From SAR324 cluster bacterium (GTDB lineage Bacteria > SAR324 > NAC60-12), in the NCBI GenBank assembly GCA_015231885.1, contig JADGAT010000032.1, positions 1-52,521 on the forward strand: a stretch of DNA of 52,521 nt, written 5' to 3'. This document shows positions 44,207-52,521 of this stretch, in pieces. Each line of letters begins with the position of its first letter. Within the stretch, counting starts at the first letter, position 1. The notes under the pieces are model-generated. The model saw only the letters and a list, made by a program, of their open reading frames with translations. It was not told the DNA's origin and did no database searches. A program made the position numbers and the translations under genes.

Positions 44207-44242
44207 CTCAATTAAAAAATTGAGCAAAAATACATTTTGCTC
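44207..44242 (-). other. Overlapping hairpins in the leader of glycine-zipper protein B
   Basis: CTCAATT/AATTGAG (44207-44224) and GAGCAAAA/TTTTGCTC (44222-44242) are both perfect and share three bases, so only one can form at a time. They lie just upstream of the minus-strand start at 44190. Confidence 0.45.
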
Positions 44243-44299
44243 TGCCTATAAAAATATTGCAACAGTGATAACCTGCTATGCTTTCGAGCACATTTCGTG

Positions 44300-44402
44300 G
44301 TAGAAAAGTTCAATAAGTACTCATTTTTTTATTCAGACCTTGAATAATCTTTTGATTATGAATAATAATTGCATAATCAAAACAGGAATCCAACTTTTCT
44401 AC
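44300..44402. repeat. Nested inverted repeats between divergent glycine-zipper genes
   Basis: Outer perfect 11-bp arms GTAGAAAAGTT (44300-44310) and AACTTTTCTAC (44392-44402) enclose a 7-bp hairpin TTATTCA/TGAATAA (44329-44347) and another perfect 11-bp stem TTTTGATTATG/CATAATCAAAA (44350-44382). Together they can fold into a three-way junction of about 103 bases on either strand. It could be a structured RNA leader, an operator array or a MITE-like element. Confidence 0.6.
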
Positions 44403-44446
44403 TCAAATGGTGAGGCACTTTAACAGAATAACAATTGATACGCTAT

Positions 44447-45097
44447 ATGTTTATAAACAGAAAAATAAAGATAAAACTATTTATTTGTCTAGGAATACTG
44501 ATCTTGGGCTGGATTGGATCACCAATTTCGTCAGTGATAGCACAGACGACGGATCCATTTTTTGAAGAGGGGTCTCTGGATTCATTTGATGGGTCTCTGG
44601 ATTCATTTGAAGAAGACGCTTTTACAGAGGACTTCGACCTCAACGATGTGGAGATTCCAGAAGATGAAGGGAGTTTCGACGGTGCCACTGAAGAAGATTT
44701 TGGCGCGGGAAAACAAGATGAGGATACCTATGTCGACGAAGATGTACTCTCTGACGACACTCAACAACTACTGGAAAGTGCGCTGCTCCAGCGTCGTAAT
44801 TTTTTATCAGAAGAAAAAGCCAATTTTGCTCCCAATGTATTGTATGGTGTTGGAACAGGCCTCATGATTGGAGGATGGTTTGCGCTCCTGACAGCAACGA
44901 CCAGTCGCGACACGTTACGCTCCATTGGTCTGGGAATTGTATTGGGCGGCGTGATGGGTGCCGTTATTGGAGGACGGTCTGTAATCAATCCCAATACTCC
45001 TCGTCCACCAGCAGCAGTGGCTCCTCCCCCACAAGGTAAATTGGACTATCCCTTGGATAAACAAGGGGTCACTATTGCTTTACAGTGGAACTTCTAA
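44447..45097 (+). CDS. Exported acidic glycine-zipper protein C
   Basis: A 216-residue protein with a signal peptide (cleavage near VIAQ-TTD), a strongly acidic region (about 37-100) with a duplicated GSLDSF unit coded by a 21-base tandem repeat, a linker, two glycine-rich helices (NVLYGVGTGLMIGGWFALLT and IGLGIVLGGVMGAVIGG), a Pro-rich hinge, and a C-terminal strand VTIALQWNF ending in Phe. It is divergent from protein B and shares its architecture. Function unknown. Confidence 0.72.
   Translation: MFINRKIKIKLFICLGILILGWIGSPISSVIAQTTDPFFEEGSLDSFDGSLDSFEEDAFTEDFDLNDVEIPEDEGSFDGATEEDFGAGKQDEDTYVDEDVLSDDTQQLLESALLQRRNFLSEEKANFAPNVLYGVGTGLMIGGWFALLTATTSRDTLRSIGLGIVLGGVMGAVIGGRSVINPNTPRPPAAVAPPPQGKLDYPLDKQGVTIALQWNF
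44570..44610 (+). repeat. 21-base tandem repeat inside the acidic protein gene
   Basis: GGGTCTCTGGATTCATTTGA occurs at 44570-44589 and 44591-44610 with one base between, an exact in-frame duplication coding GSLDSF twice. Such repeats can change copy number by slippage. Confidence 0.75.
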
Positions 45098-45168
45098 AGC
45101 CGTGCTTGACATAGCCAGAATGGCCACTCTAATGAATTTTCACATCCCCCTATCACAGGATAACCATT

Positions 45169-46584
45169 ATGTTCGGAATGATTCTTGCCGGTGGCGGCGG
45201 AACTAGACTCTGGCCTTATAGCCGCAGCATGAGTCCAAAACAGTTTTTGAATTTGGGCTCTACTCCTGAGTCGCTATTACAGGAGACCTACAAGCGCTTG
45301 GCAGCCATCGTGCCCAATGAAAAAGTTTATATCATCGGTTCAAAAAACCATAAATTTGAACTGGCTTACCAAATTGAAAAAATTGCCCCCGATATTCCAG
45401 CAGAAAATCTTCTGTTTGAACCTCAGGGACGTAATACCGCACCAGCCATTTTATGGGGAATTCTTTCAGTGCCTGAAGAGTCTTGGGATGAACCTCTGAT
45501 TATTTTACCCGCTGATCATCTTATCCCAAATAATGAGCTGTTTTTGAAATACCTGAATGAAGGCGCGACATTAGCCCGGGAGGGATGGGTGGTCACATTT
45601 GGGATCAAACCTGAAAGACCTGAAACAGGGTATGGCTATATTAAATCGGGAAAGCCCTTATCAATAGGATACCAGGTAGAAAAATTTATTGAAAAGCCTG
45701 ATAAATCGACAGCAGAGCAATACATCAGTACCAGTCAATATACATGGAATTCTGGAATTTTCATCAGTACCCCACGCATTTTGATCGAAGAATACCAAAA
45801 TCAGGCACCAAAAATATACAACACTTTTATGCGGCATAAAACGTCAATACATGATTTGGAGGATGCCGAAGTGGTCAAAATGATATATAATGAAGTCGAG
45901 TCTGATTCTTTTGACTATGCAATCCTCGAACATTCAACTCGTGTAGCTGTTTTGCCTGTGGACTTCCCATGGAGTGACCTGGGGAGCTGGGAAAGCATTC
46001 ATCAAGTTTCGTTAAAAGACGAAGCAAACAATGTGACCCGTGGTAACGTGATTTTACAAGACACGCACAATAGCTTGATCTTCACTACAAAAAAATTGGT
46101 CACCAGTATTGGTGTAGAGAATTTGATCATTGTGGAAACCGATGACGCTCTCTTAGTCTGTGATCTCAACCGAACCCAGGATGTTAAAAAACTAGTAGGC
46201 ACATTAAAAGAAGAAGACCGTTATGAATACAAGTACCACAAAACAATCTTGAGTGATTGGGGGCATACGACAAATATATGTAATCTCCCCGGCTACAAAA
46301 TCAATACGGTTGACATTCAACCAGGAAAATACATATCATTACAAAGACATCAGCATCGTAGTGAACACTGGGTTATCGTTAAAGGGACAGCAGAAGTAAC
46401 CCGCGGAGAGGAATGTTTTTTCTTAACTGAAAATGAATCTACCTTTATTCCTAAAACAGTAGTCCATCGGCTAAAAAACTCAGGATACATCCCTTTACAA
46501 ATTATTGAAATCCAAATTGGTGATTATCTGGAAGACGATGACATTGAGCGTTTTAACAATCCAGCAAGTACCATGGTGAAATAA
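45169..46584 (+). CDS. manC: Mannose-1-phosphate guanylyltransferase / mannose-6-phosphate isomerase
   Basis: A 471-residue bifunctional enzyme making GDP-mannose for polysaccharide or glycoprotein synthesis. The pyrophosphorylase part starts MILAGGGGTRLWPYSRSMSP (GTP-binding loop) and has PADHLI, GYGYIK and KFIEKPD. The C-terminal cupin (about 350-471) carries the isomerase zinc motif in SLQRHQHRSEHWVIVKG. Length and order match CpsB/AlgA-type proteins. An AGGA site precedes the ATG. Placed downstream of flagellin genes it may feed filament or surface glycosylation, but no glycosyltransferase is in the window. Confidence 0.93.
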   Translation: MFGMILAGGGGTRLWPYSRSMSPKQFLNLGSTPESLLQETYKRLAAIVPNEKVYIIGSKNHKFELAYQIEKIAPDIPAENLLFEPQGRNTAPAILWGILSVPEESWDEPLIILPADHLIPNNELFLKYLNEGATLAREGWVVTFGIKPERPETGYGYIKSGKPLSIGYQVEKFIEKPDKSTAEQYISTSQYTWNSGIFISTPRILIEEYQNQAPKIYNTFMRHKTSIHDLEDAEVVKMIYNEVESDSFDYAILEHSTRVAVLPVDFPWSDLGSWESIHQVSLKDEANNVTRGNVILQDTHNSLIFTTKKLVTSIGVENLIIVETDDALLVCDLNRTQDVKKLVGTLKEEDRYEYKYHKTILSDWGHTTNICNLPGYKINTVDIQPGKYISLQRHQHRSEHWVIVKGTAEVTRGEECFFLTENESTFIPKTVVHRLKNSGYIPLQIIEIQIGDYLEDDDIERFNNPASTMVK

Positions 46585-46615
46585 TAAATGTGACGGCTTA
46601 ATCAAAAGGAGAATT

Positions 46616-47056
46616 ATGGCACAATCATTAGTAGAACTATTACCACCCAAAGTAAAAGTATGGTTTGCCCACGCAGTGGCCGGACTCATCACAGCAGATG
46701 GGGTTGTCACAGAAAGTGAATTGGTTTTTTTAAGGGAAACCATCAATTTTCTGGAAAATGTGGACGAAATCAACCAGGTTGTTGGTGAGGTAAAAAACAA
46801 GGAAAGACCCGTTTTACAGACCATCAACACCGACTCCAACACAGCCGCTATGATCTTAATCCATCTGGCAAGCATTGCTATTGCCGATGGCAGCATTGAC
46901 CAGGCAGAAGTTGACTATTTCAAATACGTGGGGAAAAAGTTAGGATTTGACCCTGCTTATTCAGAAGAAATCCTTCAATGGGGCAAAGATAGTATCATGC
47001 TAGAAAAACGCAAAAAAGGTTTAGTGAAGCGAGCCAAAAAAAATAAAATTTTTTAG
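46616..47056 (+). CDS. TerB-like helical protein (second copy)
   Basis: A 146-residue protein with two acidic loops, AGLITADGVVTESELVFL and ASIAIADGSIDQAEVDYF, the TerB/DjlA-like signature, and a very basic tail (EKRKKGLVKRAKKNKIF). It parallels the 22588-23088 protein in both loops and length of the core. An AAAAGGAGAATT site precedes the ATG. It follows manC by 31 bases and may be cotranscribed; no ter operon is present. Confidence 0.72.
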   Translation: MAQSLVELLPPKVKVWFAHAVAGLITADGVVTESELVFLRETINFLENVDEINQVVGEVKNKERPVLQTINTDSNTAAMILIHLASIAIADGSIDQAEVDYFKYVGKKLGFDPAYSEEILQWGKDSIMLEKRKKGLVKRAKKNKIF

Positions 47057-47068
47057 AAAGACCCCACT

Positions 47069-48268
47069 TTATACAGCAAGAGTCCTTTGAGCGTCGAATA
47101 AGCGTGCAGCAATGTCAATCCCCTGAGGACAAACCGCTGCAGCTTTCTGCAATTGTTCTTCACCGCAAATTCGGGATTGGGCAGGAATGCCATTATAGAG
47201 CTGACGCGCATGCTCTGTTTTCCCATAACATTCATAGTACATGAGAAAACGGAGTGAATCGGCAATTGCCACTTTCTGATCCACCACCGACTCACAAATA
47301 TGAGCACACCCATTGCAGGCATAATTGGCAGTTAATGCGGCTAATTGGTTCAATTGATGACTTTCCGTTGCCGTCAGATGCTTTTCTGATTTAGCAGCAG
47401 CAATATTTTCACGGGCGACCCGAATGCTATCCATCTCGGACACGACAGAATCGATGCGCTCATCAGCCCAAACGGATTTCAACTTTGCCTGCCCCAGTGT
47501 GAAGTTGTCCGAACGGAATTGCACCACCTTTTCAATACTTGCCGGCACCGATCCGTTGGTTTTCATAGCAAGTAATCCAATCCCTGCTTTCTTACACGCA
47601 TCAATGGCCAGGTTCAACTCACGATCTCCATATCGGCGAAAATTGTAGCGAAACAAAATCGCATCAATGCCCCCAACTTTTGCAGCCTTATTCATCAATT
47701 CCACGACATTTCCATCATGACAGGAGAATCCAAAAAACCTGGTTTTTCCTGATTTCCGAAGCCGATCCCCAAGATTGATAAATTCTTTTTCCAGCATGTC
47801 CTCATCATCAATTCCATGCATTAAATACAAGTCGATATAATTCGTTTTGAGTTCCTCCAGGCATTCATTAATGTCTTCCTGCAAGCCTTTTGGACTCCCA
47901 CTACCCGATTTTGAAGTCAACCACATTTTTTTACGATCTTTGACCTGGGTCAAAAAATTAGCAATTGCACGATGTGATGAACCCCACCCATAAGAGAGAG
48001 CCGTGTCAAACCAGGTAACTCCTTCTTTGAAGCAACGGTGCATTATTTTGTCATAGACGGGGTTCAGCCGCTGGGCAGTCCCCAATTGTAAAATTGGAAC
48101 TTGCACACCAGTATTTCCAAGCTCCTTATGAGGAAACCCTGTTTTTTGTACAGCACTTTCCTGAGCAGCAGAAGAACTGGCTTTAGACAGGTTAGCAGCA
48201 CCCACGGCAGCAGTGGAAATTGCGGCTGCTTTTAAAAATGTCCGTCGTCCTATTTTTTTTTCTTCCAT
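47069..48268 (-). CDS. Tat-exported aldo/keto reductase with C-terminal iron-sulfur motif
   Basis: A 399-residue protein. The first 36 residues are a twin-arginine signal (RRTFLK then a weakly hydrophobic Ala-rich core). The barrel keeps the tetrad: Asp and Tyr in FDTALSYGWG, Lys in LTSKSG, His in YLMHGID. The last 90 residues carry a Cys cluster (YACNGCAHICES and later RICGEE...AAVCPQGID), as in the ferredoxin-like end of related AKRs. Last gene of a four-gene redox operon. Function probably periplasmic electron transfer to or from an unknown carbonyl. Confidence 0.85.
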   Translation of the reverse strand: MEEKKIGRRTFLKAAAISTAAVGAANLSKASSSAAQESAVQKTGFPHKELGNTGVQVPILQLGTAQRLNPVYDKIMHRCFKEGVTWFDTALSYGWGSSHRAIANFLTQVKDRKKMWLTSKSGSGSPKGLQEDINECLEELKTNYIDLYLMHGIDDEDMLEKEFINLGDRLRKSGKTRFFGFSCHDGNVVELMNKAAKVGGIDAILFRYNFRRYGDRELNLAIDACKKAGIGLLAMKTNGSVPASIEKVVQFRSDNFTLGQAKLKSVWADERIDSVVSEMDSIRVARENIAAAKSEKHLTATESHQLNQLAALTANYACNGCAHICESVVDQKVAIADSLRFLMYYECYGKTEHARQLYNGIPAQSRICGEEQLQKAAAVCPQGIDIAARLFDAQRTLAV

Positions 48269-48290
48269 TATTACCTCTCTCTATAAGAAT

Positions 48291-49937
48291 TTATACCTGT
48301 TCACTCGTTCTAAACTTAAGCAAAAGTTTCCGATGCTGTGACCGACTTTCACCAACGGCCGTCACATAAACCGCTGGTTGGTCCTGTACAGGACACTCAC
48401 TCTGGCAAATACCACAGCCGATGCAAAGGTCCGGCACAATAAATGGTTTATTCAACACAACCATGTTGCCATAGACATCTTTCACTTCCTCATCAATCGT
48501 CTGAATGGCTTTGGGAGAAACCGGGCAAACTTCTTCGCACACGACACAAGGAATTTGGTTGGCCCATGGCAAACACCGGGACGCGTTGATAAATGCCGTC
48601 CCCAATCGCACAGGCCCTTGCTCACCATATTCTCCTTTTCCCAGTTTTTCAGCCACTGAAATTTTGCGGATAGCACCCGTGGGGCAAACTTCGGAGCACA
48701 ATGCGCATTTCAATTGACAATGTCTGATATTAAAATTCATCACGGGAGTCCATAATCCTTCAAAACCACCCTCTTTAAAAGTTGCCGGCTGCAGGACATT
48801 CGTTGGACACACGTTGATGCACTGATCACACTTGATACATTTTTCCAGAAATTCTAATTCTGCCACTGATCCAGGCGGACGGATCATGTCTGGTGAAAAA
48901 TTCTCATCAGTCGCTCTTCCATTATTGCGCATCAGTGGAAACATAAAAAGGCCGCTGAGACCGGCAAAGAGTAAGCGACGTCTGGACAGATCAGGCTTTG
49001 AAACCACCTGATTTTGATCCAGTCCCAGCATCGTAAACTGCAATGCATCTTCAGGACAATCATCCAGACAATTCATGCAGGAAAAGCACTCACTCACCCG
49101 GACTTTTCCCTGAGGATCAGAAGCTCCTTCACATCGGGTTAAACATAAATTGCAATCGGTACATCTGTTTACATTTCGGTTGATACGAAAGAGTGAATAA
49201 CGGGAAATAACTCCCAGCAAAGCACCCAAAGGGCAAAGAAATCGACAAAAAAAACGAGGTTTCCACAGGTTGAGAATAATAAGTGCCAGAAAAAAGGCCC
49301 CTACCCAAAACGAACCGACAAAAACACGTGAAGCTGTTCCAGGAGCAAATTTCAAAGAAGCAGCAAATGCTGGCTCCATTCCAGCTTTACTGGAAAAACT
49401 GGTAGCCGAATCTATTAGCATATCTGCGGCAGGAGCCACAAACACCGTGAAACCTCGATACATCAAAACAATCGGGTCCAGCAAACCAATCTGCAAAGCC
49501 CCTAACGCGGCCATCATCAAAAAAATAACTAAAATCCCATACTTGAGGTATTGCAGATGATGGTACTGATTTTGTTCAATCCTCTTGGTAGCAGGATGGA
49601 TATTGAACAACCAGCCCACAAACTGGTGCAGTGTGCCAAAAGGACAAATCCAGTTACAGAATACTCTTCCAAAAAGAAAGGTCACCACAATAATTGCTAA
49701 CGACCATCCGAGATACCGATAGATATATCCTGTAGAAAGGGCAGTTGAAATGGAAACCAAAGGATCTATTTCCAAAAACCGGGATACTGGATAGCCGCCA
49801 ATACGTGATGTCCAGGAAGCCCACACGGAAAGCACAAACAATCCAAAAAATATTATTTGAAAGACAATGCGAACATTGGTCAAACGCAACAATTTCCGGA
49901 GTCCTTCTGTTTTGCTGCTATCGAGTGGCTCTGTCAT
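48291..49937 (-). CDS. NapH-NapG-like fused membrane polyferredoxin
   Basis: A 548-residue protein. The N-terminal half (1-310) is NapH/NosR-like: about five transmembrane helices, the two membrane CxxxCP motifs CNWICPFG and CRFLCPLG, and two ferredoxin-like clusters ([23 protein letters not shown]). At about 330 an internal twin-arginine motif SRRRLLFAG with a short hydrophobic run begins a NapG/MauM-like half with [34 protein letters not shown] and [12 protein letters not shown]. Up to six [4Fe-4S] clusters are possible. Fusion of the two usually separate proteins is the unusual point. It overlaps the DUF362 gene by four bases. Confidence 0.88.
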   Translation of the reverse strand: MTEPLDSSKTEGLRKLLRLTNVRIVFQIIFFGLFVLSVWASWTSRIGGYPVSRFLEIDPLVSISTALSTGYIYRYLGWSLAIIVVTFLFGRVFCNWICPFGTLHQFVGWLFNIHPATKRIEQNQYHHLQYLKYGILVIFLMMAALGALQIGLLDPIVLMYRGFTVFVAPAADMLIDSATSFSSKAGMEPAFAASLKFAPGTASRVFVGSFWVGAFFLALIILNLWKPRFFCRFLCPLGALLGVISRYSLFRINRNVNRCTDCNLCLTRCEGASDPQGKVRVSECFSCMNCLDDCPEDALQFTMLGLDQNQVVSKPDLSRRRLLFAGLSGLFMFPLMRNNGRATDENFSPDMIRPPGSVAELEFLEKCIKCDQCINVCPTNVLQPATFKEGGFEGLWTPVMNFNIRHCQLKCALCSEVCPTGAIRKISVAEKLGKGEYGEQGPVRLGTAFINASRCLPWANQIPCVVCEEVCPVSPKAIQTIDEEVKDVYGNMVVLNKPFIVPDLCIGCGICQSECPVQDQPAVYVTAVGESRSQHRKLLLKFRTSEQV

Positions 49938-50968
49938 ACAACTTCTTTCAACCTCCCCCTGTAGTCTATTTTACCACTTCCTTTTGCTTCTGCCTTATAG
50001 AGATATTCAGGCAACTCCCCTGTTCTTTCCAACAAATGTTCGAAGGCCCATGCATCCATTGCGACCGGATCCACTCCGACTAAAACAGCATCCCCATTTT
50101 TCACATTGGAGGGGTCTCCACCAGTCGGTCCATTTTCCATCAAGATATGGGTGCCATCCAGAATCGTCAAAGTTGGCTGGATCATCACTGACAAATCAGA
50201 AATAATCTCATGAATGTCTTGATGAAACTGATTCCGCCGCCCTCCCAACAGACCATACCAGTTTTTAATGCCCAAAGATGCCTGACAGAGGTTGTGATCT
50301 TTCACTGGTGCTATTCCGATCACCTTGTTCACATCACGAAATGGCCGTTTAAAAAAGGGCCATTGTTCAATCAAAACAGCACCTGGCGTTGACAATATTT
50401 CAAACGCATTACTATCGGGTAAATAAACCCGACCTCCTGCTTGTTCAGCAGCCAAACGTATACCGCTTTTCGCAAAACAATCAGCAGGCGATTCGATGGG
50501 ATTATCAGCAACCCGGACTTCGGCAGCACGACAATCGACCAAAATTAACTGGATTAATTCTTTTATGATTTCCGGGTTTGATGTAGCTCCCAGGTTGGGG
50601 GACCGATCAAATGCCACATTGGGTTTGATCAGAACAATATCTCCAGGTTTGACATAATGCTCAATCCCGCCAACGGCATCAAGGGCTTTTTTCAATTTGA
50701 CCGCAACACTGCCACTGCGACCTAATCCCAGGTCAAACTTGCTTTTTTCTTTGGCAACTCGAAAATCGGGCAATCGAAAAATATCGGGGGTTGGTAAGCT
50801 ACGCAACCCACTGTCATCCTTTAACGACAAAGGAAAATGTTCTGGAGCAAATGCCAAATAGGAAGCTGCAGCGCTGGCAGCAGCAATGCCAACTCCTTTT
50901 TTGATCAAATCGCGTCGGCTCATCTGCCGCTGTTGGTAATCCAAATGCGGGTATTTCTCTTTAGCCAT
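49934..50968 (-). CDS. Tat-exported DUF362 domain protein
   Basis: A 344-residue protein with a twin-arginine signal (SRRDLIKKG and an Ala-rich core, cleavage uncertain). The rest matches DUF362: [84 protein letters not shown] and [15 protein letters not shown]. Unlike many DUF362 proteins it lacks an added ferredoxin domain; the clusters are provided by the next gene. Overlaps both neighbours by four to eight bases. Confidence 0.88.
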   Translation of the reverse strand: MAKEKYPHLDYQQRQMSRRDLIKKGVGIAAASAAASYLAFAPEHFPLSLKDDSGLRSLPTPDIFRLPDFRVAKEKSKFDLGLGRSGSVAVKLKKALDAVGGIEHYVKPGDIVLIKPNVAFDRSPNLGATSNPEIIKELIQLILVDCRAAEVRVADNPIESPADCFAKSGIRLAAEQAGGRVYLPDSNAFEILSTPGAVLIEQWPFFKRPFRDVNKVIGIAPVKDHNLCQASLGIKNWYGLLGGRRNQFHQDIHEIISDLSVMIQPTLTILDGTHILMENGPTGGDPSNVKNGDAVLVGVDPVAMDAWAFEHLLERTGELPEYLYKAEAKGSGKIDYRGRLKEVV

Positions 50969-52049
50969 CTCTCACCTCTTTAGCTAAATTTTCCATCAGC
51001 GGAGCCAGCTGTTCCTGGCTTTTTATATTTTCAATGCCAAAAAGATAACGTCCCTGATACCCAATAACAAAATAGTTTTTTAAGTATTCATGAAACATCA
51101 CAACCTGAGCATCACCTTGCTCAATTATTTGATAATCATAACTGTGTTCTTCCAGAATTTTTTGAAATAATTCCTTTACTTGCTCCAATGATGTCTCCTG
51201 GTGGAGGAATACCCTTGCCGTTCCATCCGATTGAAATTGGCCAAACCAAAAATGCTTAGCAAAATCGTATTGAAATACATTATCCTGTTGGTACGTAATT
51301 CGGTCTGAAGAAATTTTCATTTTCTCATTCAATATCCTGAACTCTTTTGGGGTGTCATTCTTTTCTTCTTCTAACTGGGAAAATGCTGTGATGAGTTGAC
51401 GTGTTTTTTGCTGAATGGTTTCATTTTCTTTGTTGCCCGCAACTCGAAAAAAATATCGTCCCTTTCTTCCAATGGCACCGACTGATGTTTCAAAGTAAAC
51501 CACTTCATTTTTCTGCTCAATTTTTTTATCTTCAGACATGTGATCAGAAAATATTCCCATGCTGCCTCCCATGCTTTTCTGATCATACAATTCTATTGCG
51601 ATTTCATTACCGCCATCCATTGACCTCAACACCAGATAGCTGAGGGAACGAAAGCCCTGCTTCAAGAACTTTTCGGCTTCTCCATTAATTTTTTCAAACA
51701 GATTGTCCTTGTCAAACTGCTTGACGCGAGACTCTATTTTCCATTTGGAATCCAAAATAGCCTCTGGAAATAAACCTAAATTTGGCGTAGCAGCTGCTTG
51801 GAAGGAACCTGGTTCAATCCAGGTTTTTAAAGGAAGGTTATAAAGTTTTTCCTGACTAGAGGCCTGCAGCAATTGTTCCTGAGAGACATCCCGATCCTCC
51901 GGGTTGTAATTGTCCCCCTGGACGGCGATCCAGAGACTAATTCCTGCTAATCCCATCAGAAGCATGATGCTGGAAGCATTTTCCACGAAAGGAATTTGTT
52001 TGCGCAGTACTCTGCGTTTTTTACTATTAAAAATACGCGCCTGGGCCAT
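50961..52049 (-). CDS. DUF6599-like membrane-anchored protein
   Basis: A 362-residue protein with one transmembrane helix (about 28-46, SSIMLLMGLAGISLWIAVQG) and a large extracytoplasmic part. LFEKINGEAEKFLKQGFRSL, MSEDKKIEQKNEVVYFETS and the second copy-like region near 270-350 resemble DUF6599 proteins. No catalytic residues recognised. First gene of the redox operon, with AGAGGATTTGTCAA before the ATG; eight bases overlap the DUF362 gene, so it is tied to the same process. Confidence 0.72.
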   Translation of the reverse strand: MAQARIFNSKKRRVLRKQIPFVENASSIMLLMGLAGISLWIAVQGDNYNPEDRDVSQEQLLQASSQEKLYNLPLKTWIEPGSFQAAATPNLGLFPEAILDSKWKIESRVKQFDKDNLFEKINGEAEKFLKQGFRSLSYLVLRSMDGGNEIAIELYDQKSMGGSMGIFSDHMSEDKKIEQKNEVVYFETSVGAIGRKGRYFFRVAGNKENETIQQKTRQLITAFSQLEEEKNDTPKEFRILNEKMKISSDRITYQQDNVFQYDFAKHFWFGQFQSDGTARVFLHQETSLEQVKELFQKILEEHSYDYQIIEQGDAQVVMFHEYLKNYFVIGYQGRYLFGIENIKSQEQLAPLMENLAKEVRDG

Positions 52050-52450
52050 TTGACAAATCCTCTTAAAAATCCAGAAAATTTAACCTGTCATTGGTTTTGT
52101 GAGGAGGAAACTATGAAATGTACCAGTTTAACAGAGATCATAAATTTATAGAATTATTTTTTCTAAAAACGGGATGTTCTGTCCATTGTTTGGAACGCTA
52201 ATGGATCAAAGGGCTACAAATGCTTGTATTCTCTAGAAAATATAGGGATTGTATGAGGAAACGAGTGGTGCACTGCCAGATAGTGCGTGAGTATACTTTC
52301 TACCCAGCAATGCACCCAGGGGGAGAAAAAAATGAAAAACAGCTAAGTGGATATTAACATGCTTGAATATTTTGAAAATCCGTAATTCTACGTAGATTTA
52401 ACATTTTTTAAATAAAAATAGAATTTAAAAAGACCCTTTTCAAAACAAAA
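52050..52450. other. Intergenic region upstream of the redox operon
   Basis: AT-rich, no convincing gene. On the plus strand an ideal AGGAGG site (52102-52107) precedes a 12-codon frame (52113-52151), which might be a leader peptide or chance. I cannot defend a promoter for the minus-strand operon. Confidence 0.4.
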
Positions 52451-52521
52451 CTACGGATACTCCCGGATACACGCATGTATTTGTTCTAAAAGAGGTTCGG
52501 AGATTCCTAAATTTTCTAATT
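52451..52521 (-). CDS. Fragment of a gene leaving the window
   Basis: The last 71 bases hold an open minus-strand frame ending at a TAG (52451-52453) with LENLGISEPLLEQIHACIRE as the visible part. This resembles the first helix of small nucleotidyltransferases (xLxExxLxxIxxxxxxYP before xxVxLFGSR), but here a stop follows directly. It may be a truncated gene or the end of an unrelated protein. Confidence 0.3.
   Translation of the reverse strand, partial: LENLGISEPLLEQIHACIREYP

Noticed and set aside
52113..52151. 12-codon frame with an ideal AGGAGG site
   Set aside because: Too short to judge; could be a leader peptide, but nothing downstream on the plus strand would be controlled by it.
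1..52521. tRNA, rRNA, CRISPR, cobalamin riboswitch, transposase or phage genes
   Set aside because: I looked for typical tRNA T-loops, direct-repeat arrays and B12-box-like leaders in the intergenic spaces and saw none I could support.

Overview
The window reads as chromosome of a motile Gram-negative bacterium of moderate-to-low GC content. The lineage is an inference: a Liv-type ABC transporter fused into a fatty-acyl-CoA ligase operon, a nikR-nikMLQO nickel locus, large multi-domain sensor kinases, two flagellins with a large central insertion and several Tat-exported iron-sulfur proteins suggest a deltaproteobacterial / SAR324-like organism. Signal peptides, a lipoprotein, Tat substrates and flagellins support a diderm. 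I found no rRNA, tRNA, CRISPR array, transposase or phage gene. 

Layout, left to right. 1-543: HNH-type endonuclease. 544-3891: complete pantothenate operon panB-panE-panC-panD, preceded by a long perfect hairpin. 4179-11180 (minus strand): branched-chain amino acid/amide-type ABC transporter (livG-livH-livM-binding protein-livF) led by a long-chain acyl-CoA ligase, with a separate enoyl-CoA-hydratase-like gene upstream. 12658-17838: a 1,726-residue kinase-AAA-GAF-histidine-kinase protein, followed by a small CoA-binding protein. 18287-23088 (minus strand): a tightly overlapping operon of a corrinoid-binding protein, an MtaA/UroD-like methyltransferase and a hybrid histidine kinase whose N-terminus looks like DUF1638, preceded by a TerB-like protein. 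This is the strongest candidate for an undescribed signalling system. 23487-26400: nikR and a nikMLQO-type nickel (or cobalt) uptake system. 26516-31302: AI-2E-family membrane protein, an unrecognised protein, a receiver protein with a degenerate histidine-kinase module, and a small lipoprotein. 31495-34407: pirin and glutathionyl-hydroquinone reductase, divergent from a LysR regulator. 34572-35339: spermidine-synthase-like methyltransferase. 

35340-36529 is 1.2 kb without a convincing gene; it holds three sigma-28-like promoters in a row and several hairpins upstream of two flagellin genes (36530-38134 and 38971-40416) that flank an unknown gene. 40604-45097 holds an exported protein, a lysine-2,3-aminomutase-like radical SAM enzyme with an unusual C-terminal extension, and three small exported glycine-zipper proteins arranged around a nested inverted-repeat region. 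45169-47056: manC-type GDP-mannose synthesis enzyme and a second TerB-like protein. 47069-52049 (minus strand): a four-gene redox module (DUF6599-like protein, Tat-exported DUF362 protein, NapH-NapG-like fusion, Tat-exported aldo/keto reductase). A gene fragment runs off the right edge. 

Several intergenic spaces hold MITE-like palindromic elements (12472-12632, 23143-23302, 27594-27751); one end of the last recurs at 41590-41610. All family assignments were made by eye from motifs; no database was searched.
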